Below are positions 1-38,645 of a DNA stretch of 64,000 nt, piece after piece. Where the stretch lies: positions 14,652,701-14,716,700 of the forward strand of contig NC_040016.1 of assembly GCF_000972845.2 (NCBI RefSeq), in the 5' to 3' direction. The notes beneath the pieces were generated by a model, which did not search any database, was not told the origin of the DNA, and saw nothing but the letters and a program-made list of their open reading frames with translations. The stretch comes from Larimichthys crocea. Its lineage: Eukaryota; Chordata; Actinopteri; Sciaenidae. The position numbers were made by a program, and so were the translations under genes. Within the stretch, counting starts at the first letter, position 1; each line of letters begins with the position of its first letter.

Positions 1-792
1 GATCATTTATTGGACAAAACAAGCGATTTGGGCTCTATTTTTGAGAAACAATTATTAATGAGGTGCAAAAAGCCATTTAATTGTCTGAAACATGATTTAT
101 ACCTCAATACTGCTTCAAAAACAAAATCCTAATGTGAAACGGATCTTGTATTTCTCAAACAGAAGAGAAAGAAAATAAAAGCTGCTTATTGAAATAGGAG
201 GCATTTTTCATGAGCTTTTTCCTCTCGCTGAAATAAGCTTATTATGATCTAACTAGAAGTATACTAGCAGTTTATTTTCCACCTTCCATTTATTTTCCAT
301 AAAATGAATAACCTAATTAAAAAAGTGATGCTTGAATTAATTATTACAAGAGTTTAAAATGGACCCCGGGCAGTCCTGCATTATTTTACATAACTGGCAA
401 ACTCTGGTCTGTTTGGTTGTTGTTTATATTGAAATGAGGGAAATGAGAACTTGAATATTATACGAGTGAAGTCTCTGAAGAAGTTTGCTATGTTCAGACG
501 AAAACGTGTCGATGCAGGCTGCAGGGTTCATTGTAAACACGAGTGTTGCGTCAGCAAACGCTTGAAATGATGGCATCACACATATGAAATGTTGTTATGT
601 GCAACAAAAAACAAATAACACCCCATACTGGAGACAGTGGAGATGGTAGTTGGTCACAGAGGTTGTTGTCATGATGATAGTAGAGAGTGCGAGCCAATGG
701 CTGCTTTACTGTCATCATCTGCTTTTTGATTGGCTCTCTGACATTTTACCCAGCTAATCACTGAACAAATCCAGCCCACCTGTTTAGTCACA

Positions 793-816
793 TACACACA
801 CACACACACACACACA
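793..816. repeat. (CA)n microsatellite
   Basis: About twelve CA dinucleotides in a row lie in the flank upstream of arhgap9. This is a simple repeat with no coding meaning. Confidence 0.9.
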
Positions 817-2844
817 GACGGGTATCATACATGCATTCTCACAGGCAGCCAGTCGTCACACTGGGAAACACAGCGTGCATTTCAGTGTCTCACTCTGGTC
901 TGATCATCAATAATGCATGGCTTTGGGAGGATGAAAGGCTGTTTTGGCTTGAGGCACGTGTCTCATATGGAGAGAGAGACACATCAGTGCTAGTAGTTTT
1001 AACTGTACATCCATAGACAAAATGAATGCTCCCTCGCATGGCTGTCCTAGCTGCTCATGATGCTCAATGCTCATCAAGCCCAGAGTGCACTGACTTCAGG
1101 CTAAATAATTATAATGTCATATTTTGTATCTTTATGTAGGGGTTATGGAGTTTTTCTAAGGATGTAAGGATAGAGTGTGTTGCATGTCGTGAAGCCGCCT
1201 GAGAAAGTTGTTGCTTGCTAATTTCTAAAAGTAAATATTGTAATAGTGTAAGTGTTGAAAGTCTCGAGTCGTCAAAGTTTAAGATTTCGCTTTGTGATCA
1301 TTTAATCTGTTTCAGGTGTAGTTTGGTTTAACATCAATTTAATCAAATTTCAGGGCACATCTGCACTTATCTTTAGATATACTACTGTGTTACAACTCCT
1401 TTTACACATAATGTATGATGTGGATTGACTCACACAGCCTTACCTGACTTCAAGCTGGAACTCAGCCAGCTGAGCAGACAAACCAATGGGTGCTTTTTTG
1501 CATGAGAAACAACAGAGATCATGCACAGGCAACATGGCACTGTCGGTCACTGTAACAAACTAATAGCAGCCGTGTGGCTGACACAGATATTAAATCAGCA
1601 GTTAACTTGCTTGTGTCTCACTGTTTTATTTATTTTCATGTGGAATGAAGTTACTGAGCAGTGTGTATCAAGTAGAGCAACTTGTTCTCCTTTCTCATGT
1701 TCCTGTGTACCCTTTGGTTATAGACATTCATATGTAAATACAGTACAGTCTACGTGCAAGTGTGGTTGTGTGTGCGTGCTTGTGTTTGCTATATGTATAC
1801 GGATGAGGGAGTGCACGCAAAAACCCTTTGAAGTTCCTCATTCACTCTTTACTCCTCTTCCCCATGTCTCATCTCTCTTTGAAGACCATGTAGCCATGAT
1901 TATTAAAGCCGCCCTCTTTCGACTTCAAACATATGGAATGAATATGGATATGATTTGACACCAAACTTTCCACCAACACCCTTCACTCCAATACCGTCCT
2001 GCAGTGGGGTGAAGTTTGATCGGCCCTGCCATCCTAAACAATCTCTTTGGGAGCTGAACTTGTCATTTAGTGCTCGTCTTGGTACTGGCGTCATCTCAGA
2101 TGCTCTGTGTCCTTAGCCAGCTCTGTAATTGCTTTTTAAATGTTATCTGCTTGTTTTATCCCTCCACCATATAATTTATTAGATGGTAATTTGCATTCAC
2201 CGTCTCTCTAATCACACTACCCTCCAGCCTCAGGGTGTTTTCAAGGGTGACATTGTCCTCAGGTGGTTTTTCATGCATGACTGAGGCCATAAACTACATA
2301 TTGTTCATACATATACGACTGCTTTTTCCCAGCTACACCATATGTTTTACACCTCCCTCAGATCTCAGTGTGCCCTTGAATAACACCAACATATAAAGTT
2401 GTTTGCAGCTGTGGTATCATGTGATTATGATGCTTCTTTGATAAAAAGACTGAAGAAAATGTGTTTGACCTTCACCCTGCAGAATGGTGTATGTGCAGAG
2501 TTTAAACTCTATGTCAGAGCTGCTGAAAGTGGAAAGTTTCTATGCACTCAGGTTTAATTTAAGGTTAATGTGCACAGAGACCGTTGTGATTTCATGTTTG
2601 ATGTGGAAAGCGGAAAACCTTTAGCATACTAAGTAGACTATTCAGTAAAGCGGGAGACATATTGTGTACAGTCCTTAGACTTTTGAAATGAGCAATATTT
2701 TCCTATTCACATATGTTCATTCAAACTGAAGCAGCTCTCAGTAATGTCATCTAGAATTGTCTGACATTAAAACATGTTAAATTATTATTATTTATTGATA
2801 TTATTATATATGTTCATACAACAAATGTGAATGTGAATAGTTGT

Positions 2845-2945
2845 TTGTCTCTCTGTGCCCTGTGATGAACTGGTGACTTGTCCAGGGTGTCCCTGCCTCT
2901 TGCCCAAAGCCAACTGGGATAGGCTCCAGTCGAGGGTAAGGGTTA
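2845..2945 (+). repeat. interspersed repeat fragment, retroposon-like tail
   Basis: The stretch reads as tctgtgccctgtgatgaact, then tgtccagggtgtccctgcct and gggataggctccagtc. I recognise these as the 3' part of a very abundant teleost interspersed repeat. Two further copies occur in this window on the - strand, at about 22385-22630 and 43866-43990, and they share the same ordered blocks. The family name is not assigned here. Confidence 0.7.
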
Positions 2946-3430
2946 CATAAAATGGACGAGTGGACGTTAAACAATGTTTTATAATCTTTAATTATGTTAT
3001 TTGTCATCTGAGAGCCTTTTTGAAGTATTTTTATTTCAGCTCAGAAATTCACTGTATTGGGTGCAATACTGGAAATCTGTTGTTGTTTTTTTTGTTTTTT
3101 TTTCTGAAATCAACAGCGGTCTCCAAAATCCCATATTAGTTGGGCTCTACTTTATTGTGCAACATATGGATTTTTGTACCATTATGCAAGAGCTGAACTC
3201 CATAAAGTTGGGAATCTAAAAACTGATGCATGCTTTGAAAAATGTTTCACTGAAAAATTCAAACCCACCAGAAGGGGCCTCTAATCCTTGAAGTATTTAA
3301 TCCAATGGCCTTTCAGGATTGTTTACTAAAAACTTCAAATGGTGATTTAATATCTCATCCATTGAACTGATGAGTCTATCTGGTATGTGAAAATATTTAA
3401 AACTTAGCCAGTTGTCTTCTCTTAAAAGTT

Positions 3431-3600
3431 GTAGTAGTAGTAGTAGTAGTAGTAGTATTACATTACATTACATTACATTACATTACATTACATTACATTT
3501 AGCAGACGCTTTTATCCAAAGCGACTTACAGAGGAGGACATAAGCTAAGAAAGGTGTAAAGGAGCACAGAGTAGTAGTAGTAGTAATAGTAACACCCAAC
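3431..3600. repeat. (GTA)n and (ATTAC)n microsatellites with conserved repeat core
   Basis: A GTA run (3431-3456) passes directly into about eight ATTAC units (3457-3499). These are followed by a core containing agcagacgcttttatccaaa and gcgacttaca (3501-3530), then more GTA-like units near 3571. From memory, this core with an ATTAC array is a common interspersed repeat in fish genomes. The array makes it likely to vary in length. Confidence 0.75.
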
Positions 3601-4150
3601 GAATCCTGAGATGAATTGGATATATATAATGTCTTCTGCTCTCTTGCTTTGGTGAACGTGCTTAATTGTGTGATGGAGCTCTGATGTCCAATGACACTGT
3701 TGACCAGTCAGCCCTGTGTATGGATCAATAGCTCAATCTATAAACTTGGCTGCTGGTTGCTGTTGTTTGGTTTGCACACAGGTCCTCTCTTTATGTGTTT
3801 AACCCTCTCTCTATGTTCCTTGTTCTCATGTTCAAATGTGGCATATTTGCATTAATGGTTAATAGCCAGCTGACGCTCTCGCTGTCACTTCCCCTGCTTT
3901 TATCTCTCAGGCAAAATACTGGCTAAATGGGGGAAGGTAGGTCCAGCAGGGGTCCAATGAGTGGAGGAAGGATCATTTCTCTGCGTAGGATTAACAGTGT
4001 GCATGTGAGCTGTTAGATTGTGTCAATTTTAGTGGTTTGCAGTCCCACCATCTCAGGCCAGAAAGCCTTGACTCATCTGTGTGGGCTGGTTGGCAGTTAT
4101 TTAAATACATTTTTAATTATTTCCTTTTTTTGTTCTTTGTTCTTTTTAGG

Positions 4151-4238
4151 GTTTACTATGTCGTTGCATGCATGGATATGACAACAGAGTGAGCTGGTGA
4201 CCTTGTTGACATAAAGACACTCTCACTTCAGGACCATG
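4151..4238 (+). other. possible 5' untranslated exon of arhgap9
   Basis: A pyrimidine-rich acceptor (tgttctttttag) ends at 4150, and a good donor (ATG|GTGAGT) starts at 4239. If spliced to the first coding exon at 8686, the ATG at the end of this segment would run into the short upstream reading frame, not the main frame. The segment would then be untranslated leader. This is weak, being two consensus sites only. Confidence 0.2.
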
Positions 4239-7064
4239 GTGAGTCTCCCATGTTTTCTCTCGCTTTCTCTGTCTGTCTCGCATGCATGCACAAATTGTGT
4301 ACTCTCCATTTCTTCAGCTCAGTCTGATTTCAATGCACAGTCTGAGCTCGAGTAAAAGCACTCAAGCAAAGACAGACCGATGAATAATACTCAGTTTTTA
4401 TCCTCTGTCTTTTTGAAAGTTTAAAATAATTTTTCCCTTTCCATATTTTTCAGTATTCCTTCCCTCTCTACCTTTTCCTACATCTCTCAATTTGTGTTAA
4501 CATAAGCCTTGTGCCCTCAGCCCTTGGCACAAACTATCATTGCCTCTCACAGCCATGACGGGGTGCCTGTGTCTGTCTCTGACACCATATGGGCTTCTCT
4601 GTATGTTTATGACGCCAGTGCCCCCTCCCCTGCCATCTGACCTGCAAATAGAAACATGGTCTGGCCTCATTTTCCATTTGTAGATCCTAGTTCCTTAATC
4701 TGTTAAAGCATTTTCTTTTATATACACTTAAAATATCATTTCGGTGTGAATCAATCACAAGCACTGTAATTAAAATCACAAGTGATGTGGTGAGAAAGGC
4801 CAACCCCTTTCCTGACTTATCCTGTCTCCCTTTAGCAAGCAGCCTGAGCTGTTGCCTTTGGATGCAGCGCTGAAATGCCTAAACTAAAAAAAAAAAAAAA
4901 AAAAATACAGCCTAGGGACTTTAACCCTGCTGTAACAACCTAATTTGCACATGACACGATAAAGTCTCCTATGTCTGTGTATGATACCTGACGAGTGAAT
5001 TGAGGATACACAGCAACTGTGACTAACTTCTCAAACTCAACAAACGTTAGGTAAGATGAAGCCCCACAGCAGATGGGTATCAATTTATTCTGTTTATTGT
5101 TTTTTTTTACTCCTTGCTTTTTAATAACCAGTTGTTTTGAGCTGTGATGAGACACAGGAAAAGACAAACAGGTGTGCAGCAGTATCAGAAGAGCTCTTCC
5201 TGTGTGTGCAGGGAGAAGCACTCACGATTGTGGACAGGTTGTATGAATAGGCGCTGCTATATGTTTTGGCCTTTCTTTAAAACCCGGGGTATGATGTAAT
5301 CCTTCCCTGCCCATCTAAATAGTAAATTACATATTACTAAAGTCATGCAGCAGGGTTTGTCAAGCCAAAAACAACTACTAAACACTCTGCTCCAAGGCTC
5401 AGCATGGCAGTAATTAATGCTACTCACAGAGCTGCACAGTAGTCAGATGGGGCAACTCAGTATCACTTATTGTATTAAAGTGCTGGTGAATGCAGCAGCC
5501 TCCATGGACTGTCAACACTTACAGGCTCTAACTACAACTGCATGTAACTAATGTTTCACGTCAGGAAAACAAATGGCAAGATGAAGAGGATATGACCCAA
5601 ACTGTGGTTGAAGGTTGATGTGTCGATGCAGTTTCCTGTTTGCTTACTCGCTTTGTACCTCTGACTTTTGCTTAGGTCTGCAAGTGAATAGGTGTATTTT
5701 GAAAAATAAGGCTTGCTGCACACCAGAAGACTCAGCTGAGGACCAACATAAATATTCTTGACATTTGTTTAAGCATTTTTTGCAAGTGTGTAAGAGCCAG
5801 TAACGTATTTCTGCTCAGGCTTGTAGGAGTTGTAGGAAAACAACTCAGCCATGCAACGTAGGTGCCTTAATGTGTCAGTACGTAAATATGTAAAAGATAT
5901 AACGCATCCTGCTTCTTACAAATTCATAAGACATAAAACATACTCGTGCTCATTTTAAAACACTCTGCTGCTATGGCTTTGGCATGACCAGTAACTTATG
6001 GTGGCTAATGTTAGCTCATAAAAAAAAAAGAAATACAGAGATGATGCATAACTGGAGTTAGTTTGCTGACTCTTCTTCACTTGTCCTGTTACACAACATT
6101 TTAGCCTTCCTTCAAATGTCACTGTGACCACAATGGTCTACTCTGCAAAAGCTACCTACACAGCCTCACTTCAAATCATGCAAACTTCGAACATGCTTTG
6201 CATATATTACTGTTCTATGGTCACATTACACACACAGTCAACTTCTTAAAAATTGCAATAAATACACTTCGGTGCAGAGAACTTCTTCTCTCATTGACTG
6301 TGGGGCCTGGTTCCTTTGTTGCTTTTTGTGTTTTTTGGATATTTGTCCTACATATTTGTAAAATCTCAAGTTTATTTATGTGTTGCTGTTACTTCACAAC
6401 CTAAACCAATAGTAACCACTTATGTAATATGAGTGAAGAGACTTTAACAGATGCTACTCTGGTTGACCATGTTTACGTTTTCTAACGTGGAATCATTCTG
6501 ATTCATTACATTTTGACGAAGTGCCTTGGAAATGCTTCTGTGCGAGCTTCCTGACAGTGTTACCCAGCTACCCAGGCAGGCAGGCAGTCCCTCTGCCCAT
6601 ATGCTGGTACAGAGGGATTTTACTATAATTCTCTGTAGCGGTGGGGGTCACAGATTCGTTCCTGTGCTTTAATAACAGTAGGATTATCAAGGTTCAGCCA
6701 GCAAAACCTGCCCTCCCTTTCATCGCCTTCACATGGCTCACATCTTCATCCAGCTTCATCCATTCCTTCATGTCTGTTTTTTTTTCCCTGTCTCGTCCTG
6801 ACTATCTGCTGTTTTTGCACAATTTTTTTAAATATATGCTTTTCTCCCTTCTCTTATTGATATTGTCCATCTTCACTTTTAAATTAATCTCTGCCCCCTA
6901 TATTCCAGACCCTTTAAATCCTCACTATTAACAAGCATGTTTTTATAAATTCATTGGGATCTACTCATTTGCTGCCTCTCCTCTTCTCACCCAAACTGAA
7001 ATGGGTTGGGCCTGACTGTGACTGAAGCACTGTTGCTAGGTGCCTAGGGATGTTCCTCTGTCTG

Positions 7065-7065
<1 letters not shown>

Positions 7066-7103
<38 letters not shown>
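7066..7103. repeat. (GT)n microsatellite
   Basis: About nineteen GT units lie in the flank upstream of arhgap9. It is a simple repeat and likely polymorphic. Confidence 0.9.
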
Positions 7104-7106
<3 letters not shown>

Positions 7107-7484
7107 TGGTGCATGTACTGTGTGAAGCTGCATTGCTATGTGTCTGGCAGAAAGTTAGATATTCTCTTATGTAAACGGGTCTTGGCTGGGTAGAGCAGGG
7201 GTTTAGCTTGGGGATGCTGGCTCAGGTGGAGAGATGGAGACAGATGCTATTTTGGGTATACTGCGCTCCTTACATCCTCCAAACACATGAGTTATTCAGT
7301 CACACGTGTCTCCTACTTCTACCAGGATGAAAGGGACAATAGAAAAGAGGTGTACTGAGCTGGTGCAAATACCTGCAGTGACATTTCATGCTAATCCGTG
7401 TCTGTCTGGTATATTAAAAGTAGAAGTGAAGAAAAAAAATGTAAATTTCATTCATTTATAAATACTGGCAATAGCAGTCCTGTC

Positions 7485-7755
7485 TAGTCCTGAAGCGATT
7501 GATCACTTAATGAATTTGTTAATCTGTAGAAGATTATTTTGATACTTTATTAATTGTTTAAGTCATACATCATGCAGAAATATCACATTTACTTGTTCCA
7601 GTATCTTAAATTTGATTTGCTTTCATTGTTATTTTGTGGTAAATGTAATGTCTTTAAAATGTTTAAATTCAAACACTAAATGATTAATTAACAGATGATG
7701 AAAAAGCAATGTAGAGATTAATCAGTTATAAAAGTAATTGTTTCAGCCCTGCTTC
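7485..7755. repeat. interspersed repeat, possible nonautonomous DNA transposon
   Basis: The copy opens with a gcgattgatcacttaatgaa motif. It contains a ttgttccagtatcttaaat block and closes with agattaatcagttataaaag and gtttcagccctg. This layout, with degenerate attaatcgat-type ends around a conserved centre, matches a repeat I know to be common in spiny-rayed fishes. A second, diverged copy lies at about 18050-18375 and a possible fragment near 59365. Confidence 0.6.
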
Positions 7756-8688
7756 TCTCACATAAGAGTATTCTTTCTACAATGTAGTCTCCTTGAGATA
7801 TATGTTTATACAGTCATAAATATGGACAGATGTATACATGTATTTGTTATGATTATATTATTTATGATGAAAAACTAGCAAGTTGACAACTTTGTTAACA
7901 GCCAAACATCAAGCAAGTGCAGCATTATAAGACATAATAGCAATATAACTTATAACTTATAACGAGTCCAAAAGCAGCCTTATATTTCACAAAGTTCTCA
8001 GCAACAACTCAAAGTCAGTCCCATTTACTCTAGTCCGACAACCTCTCGCTTATTCACTTTCTTTTTTCTCTTCTTGGCTTTCTCTCTTGTCTTCTGTGGT
8101 CTCTTCACTTCTGCCATGTTCTACTGTGCATCTGCTGAGCCTGACTATATTACCAACTCGCCCACCTTCAATTCTGGTACCCGTTCTGTTGTCTGTTGTC
8201 AACCCGGCACAGATCTGAAAACCCCCTTTTCCTGGAGATCCAAAACGTCTGTGGTCCCAATTTAAAAACTAACACTGTCCTGCGGTCTGAACTCACAATC
8301 CAGGCCAGGTTTGCGACAATTTACTTCACATCAGAAAACTCTGTAAATCACAGAGTTGAGGCAGAGTAACTGGAGAACAACAGAGGACAAAACAAGAAAA
8401 CATTTTCTCCATAAAATTTGATCCAGTTTCACCAAATTAAATTAAATATTTGATGGTGTGTGACTATCAACTGGAAACACTGAATGTTTGACATTGTTAC
8501 TCAAAAGAAACATTGAGAATGATTTTCTAATGTTGTTATACTGGTGATTTTCACAGATTAACCCAGACTTCCATTATTAGCACTGTTAATTTATGTTCTC
8601 TGCCATTGGGACATTTTGTCATTGTTCTCTGACAGCTTCAGTAATCTCCTTCTCACTCTGTATCTCATTGTTTCTTCTGTTTCAGAGC

Positions 8689-8760
8689 ATGGCGCTGGCC
8701 ACTAACCCAACCAGTATCAACAGTATCAACCACAAACACGCATCCAGCAGAGCTTGCTGA
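8689..8760 (+). promoter_or_regulatory. upstream open reading frame in the arhgap9 leader
   Basis: The exon that carries the main start opens after the acceptor TTTCAG at 8685. Its first ATG (8689) has A at -3 and G at +4, a strong initiation context. It opens a 23-codon frame that stops with TGA at 8758-8760, only 20 bases before the chosen arhgap9 start at 8781. The main start has a weaker context (G at -3, C at +4). The layout predicts that main-frame translation depends on leaky scanning or reinitiation. Confidence 0.5.
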
Positions 8761-8780
8761 ACAGGACTGTGTGGAGAGCA

Positions 8781-35052
<26,272 letters not shown>

Positions 35053-35392
35053 TCTTTTCGGACAGAGTGGGGTTCAAAAAGCTGCTCCAGATCAGATGAA
35101 AGCACAAGTAGTGCAGCATTTGTCCTCTTTGCCTGTTGACTCATGTGGTGTAAAATGGATTTCACATCAAAAGATAATTACGGGGTAAAAAGAACCAGGA
35201 CAGAAAGCTGCTAATCATGACATCTGGCCTCCATATAAAGCCATGTTAAAACAATAATAGTAAAACAAACCAATTTAGCTGCAATACTTGTGTCTTTGAC
35301 TGCAGATGTGGAGACCAGCCACGGTGTTCTTTACGGCTGGAACTGACGCCTCCGTGTCACTTTTCCTTGATGTTTCAGACTTGATCAAGATA

Positions 35393-35398
35393 AATAAA
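35393..35398 (+). terminator. arhgap9: polyadenylation signal AATAAA (proximal)
   Basis: An exact AATAAA lies 341 bases after the arhgap9 stop codon. It would give the shorter 3' end. Confidence 0.5.
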
Positions 35399-36017
35399 AG
35401 CCATAAAAGCGATAAATCTCCTCCAGCCGGCTCAGCTAGCTGAGTATTAATCAGTTATTTATCAAGGAAGGATGTGTCTTAACGTAGCACTGAAACAAAA
35501 CCATCTCACTGTGAAAACACATGCACCAGCATCTCTTGCAGCAAAGGATGGACACACCTGCAGTGGATGGCATGAATATACTGTAAAATATGCAAACAAG
35601 CAAGGAGCAAGCTGGGCGTGCAAACGTGCCCGCATCTCCAATGGAGTCATACAGTGTTTAGATGAAGTTTAACTGGGAAATCTTCATAGATAAAAGCATA
35701 ATTTCACTGATGGGATGAATGTGCCAAGAGGGCAGAAAATGTTCCTTTCTACCAAATAGTACTTTTTTGTGTGTGGACCTACAAAGCTTCCCTTATTGTA
35801 CACATTTGGATCTGTCTTATATTTTTATTAGTGCAAACTCTTCAGATTAAGTTAAAAATATCGAATTGTAAATATGTCGAAGACTGTCTTTATCAACTAG
35901 TAGCACTTTGCATACAGTGTGTAACCTAAACATTATATATTAGCCAAATTCAAACTGCTTTGAGACTAACAGTGCGTCTTTAAGATGTTGCTTGGACCTG
36001 ATTGTTAACTCTCCTAC

Positions 36018-36023
36018 AATAAA
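36018..36023 (+). terminator. arhgap9: polyadenylation signal AATAAA (distal)
   Basis: An exact AATAAA lies 966 bases after the stop, followed within 30-45 bases by a T/G-rich stretch (gatctattttgtgatatttg). That is the usual downstream element, so this is the better candidate for the main 3' end. Confidence 0.55.
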
Positions 36024-36045
36024 AAGATAAAGTAAACGAACTGAT

Positions 36046-38615
36046 TTGATCTATTTTGTGATATTTGGTAAGGATGTCTCTGGCAGGTTGTTTATACCGA
36101 GCGATGGGTTTGCGTGAGAGATAGTAGAAGTGTGTGAAGGTATGTGGGCCTCAGAGACGCAGCGGGCGGAGGCATCCCCTGTGATTGGTGCAAATGCTGC
36201 TTTTAATAACAGAACAAAAGAGGAACTGGAAATGCATATGTTTAAAAAATGTGGATTTTCCCCAAAACCCTCTCACTCTCTCACTCTGTGGCTTTGGTAA
36301 TTTTATATTGACTGTGGGTTTGGCAAAAGACAAAAAAGAGCAGAAAAGAGGCTCAGGGGGGAGTGGAGGACGAGGGGAGCTCATAGCTCATAGATTTTGC
36401 AAAGTTTTATTAGATGTATTTATTCATTTTTATGTTCATATTATTTCAGGTCCTGTGAGTGCGTGGGGAGGAGCTAAAACAATGTGTAGCTGATTGTTCT
36501 CAACGTTTGATGTGCATTTCCAAGGTCGTCCTTACATTTGATTGACGCAGAGAGATTTTCTACTTAAACAGACAACCACGTTTGTTTATTTGATCAAAAC
36601 GTATGTGTTCACATAATCACAGTTTATATATGCATCCCCCCAGGCAGTGTTTTGATAGCCATTTGTCTCAGAGCCTTCTCACATTAGATTGAATGTTTCC
36701 ATTTATTCAATTATGGAAGGAAAATATAACACCCTGAAAACATCAAGTATTTTTACTGGATGTTTCTCTCTCTTTCTCTCTTTTGAAATTGAAGGGACTT
36801 TTTCTGTCAATAAAAACCGAGTGGTATTAAACTGCTGTAGACTCCAGCTCTGTGATGTGTCTTATTTCACTTGGTGTGATGGTGCTAATCACTCCCTAAA
36901 ATAGAAACAGTCCATCAGAGACACAATCAGACACCCCTCCCTCTTAATCAGCAGTGTGTTGGCAGTGAAAGTCAAACACTATTACTTCATCTTTAAATGC
37001 CCTTCTTTTCTTTCTTCGGTTTCTTTCTTCTTTCTTTGTTTTCTTTCTTTCTTTGATTTATTAGGGATGTGTAATATAACAGCAGCACTCTGAATATTCA
37101 TTAAAAAAAACAATACAAAAATATCAATTGTGCTTTTGTATAGGTATTGTAGTCAAATATGCAGTCGTTACTCTGTCGACAAAAGAGCAGAAGTGCTGGA
37201 AACCTTTGGGGATATTTGTGTACAACCACAGATTTATGATGCATGAACTGGTGATATGTAACAACCCGACATTAGCGCAAAACCATTTTGCATGTGTAGG
37301 TAGTTATTTTGTTTGCTGCAACGCTAAAACAGAAATGTTTTTGAAGATGTGTATGTATTTATTAAAAATTCATTGAAGTAAGAGAAGGAGAATGTTGCGA
37401 CATGTTTTCATGTGTTACGTGTTTTTGATCCAAGTCACTCTCAGAGCTGATTTCACTTTTACAGGCTAAATTTAAATGAGCCACTTTAGAAAGTATACAT
37501 TGTGGTAATTTGGTTGGCCGGCTCTACCGTAATGAGTCTTTACAGTTTTATTTTTACAGGATGTGATACAACTGCGATGGGATAAAGCAAACAACTGACC
37601 CCTTTCTTACTTTTGTCTTTTGTTAAATTGTTTAATTCATTTTTGAAGAAAGGAGTGACTGGATGGAAATGAGTGTCTTCCCTAAAGATTACAGTATAAT
37701 GGCTATGATATCTGGTATACTGGTTGAAGAACAGTTTCGCTGCCCACCTCTGAAATACATCTGTAACTGTGTCTTTACACGTAGGCCTGCTTGCTGGTAC
37801 AGGGAATCGAAACTTAAATATGCTCAGCCCCCAATCTGACAACCTGTTGCTCATAGATGGGACTTGCAGCGTGTTGCAAGTGATGTTGAGGTTGCTGTCT
37901 GACTTTACACCACAAATATAAAGGAAGGCTGTTCCAAATTAAATGTCACCTTACTCATTGTCGAGTCCAAAACCACCCAAGCTATCAAAAAAAAAAAAAA
38001 AGCGTCATAATACTGTCAATTGTTGGTGCTACGGTTGACTAAGTGCTGCTGATGCATGGCACCCAAAAGGATCTGACCTACGTCACCCAGCGGGGGTTTG
38101 TTAATGTTACGGTTAGCCGATTGTTTACTCAACCTACTGTTAAACCTAAAGCTCAGTGTATCAAATACCAGCAGAGCTTCTCAGCCCCTGCTTGCCCCAG
38201 CCACAGACACAGGTTTACAGGCATGAAGCAGCCACCTCTGATGAATCATCATGCAAACAGGCAGAGCCACAAAGAAGTTGATGTAACAAAGCAGTCTGCA
38301 GATTGTGAGCGGTGGTGGAAACAGTTTACTGTGATGGGAAACTGAGTAGCCAGGCCACAACTAATCTTCAAAACTGTGTTATGTGTCAAGATGGCTGTGA
38401 TTACACTGAATTTTAACAACAAACATTCAATTTGATAGTTTAATAGTGATCATTTAATTGAGCTGATTTGAAATAACTTAATCCACCAAAATCAAAACTG
38501 GCTTGAAATGATTAAACTAAAAATCTTGTTAGATTTTTTCTGTCTCATGTCAAATAAACAATAAAATTATAATTGATGGCTGATTCATAATTAGAAAAAT
38601 CAATGAAATACAAGA
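36046..38615. other. intergenic spacer between the convergent genes
   Basis: About 2.6 kb separate the predicted 3' ends of arhgap9 and the zeb gene. It holds a CTTT/TTTC simple repeat near 36997-37055 and a poly(A) run near 37987. The open frames are short and lack recognisable domains. Confidence 0.6.
36997..37055. repeat. TTTC-rich simple repeat
   Basis: Imperfect TTTC/TTCT units form a pyrimidine run in the spacer between the two genes. Confidence 0.75.
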
Positions 38616-38639
38616 TTCTGGTGACAAAGTATGTACAAT

Positions 38640-38645
38640 TTTATT
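38640..38645 (-). terminator. zeb2-like: polyadenylation signal AATAAA (on - strand)
   Basis: TTTATT on the + strand reads AATAAA on the - strand, about 1.67 kb beyond the zeb stop codon. Another match lies at 39259-39264 and would give a shorter message. The choice between them cannot be made from sequence alone. Confidence 0.4.

Larger units (their letters stand above)
1..8685. other. upstream flank of arhgap9, no coding gene seen
   Basis: I find no convincing coding exon in this 8.7 kb. The open frames are short, carry no recognisable domain and often run through simple repeats. The stretch holds a CA repeat near 793, a retroposon-like tail near 2845, a GTA/ATTAC repeat block near 3430, a GT repeat near 7066 and an interspersed repeat near 7485, all listed separately. 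Acceptor-donor pairs near 3911-3936 and 4151-4238 could be 5' untranslated exons of arhgap9, but this rests on short consensus matches only. No promoter could be placed. Confidence 0.5.
35053..36045 (+). other. arhgap9: arhgap9 3' untranslated region (predicted)
   Basis: The stretch from the stop codon to shortly after the second polyadenylation signal has no coding potential. Two AATAAA hexamers (35393-35398 and 36018-36023) suggest a short and a long form of the message. Confidence 0.6.

Noticed and set aside
3911..3936. 26-base segment between an acceptor and a GTAGGT donor
   Set aside because: Too short and unsupported, likely a chance pair of splice consensus words.
8754..8780. Extending arhgap9 upstream of 8781 by a TTG codon at 8754
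   Set aside because: TTG is not a usual vertebrate start. The next in-frame ATG after the TAA at 8703 is 8781.
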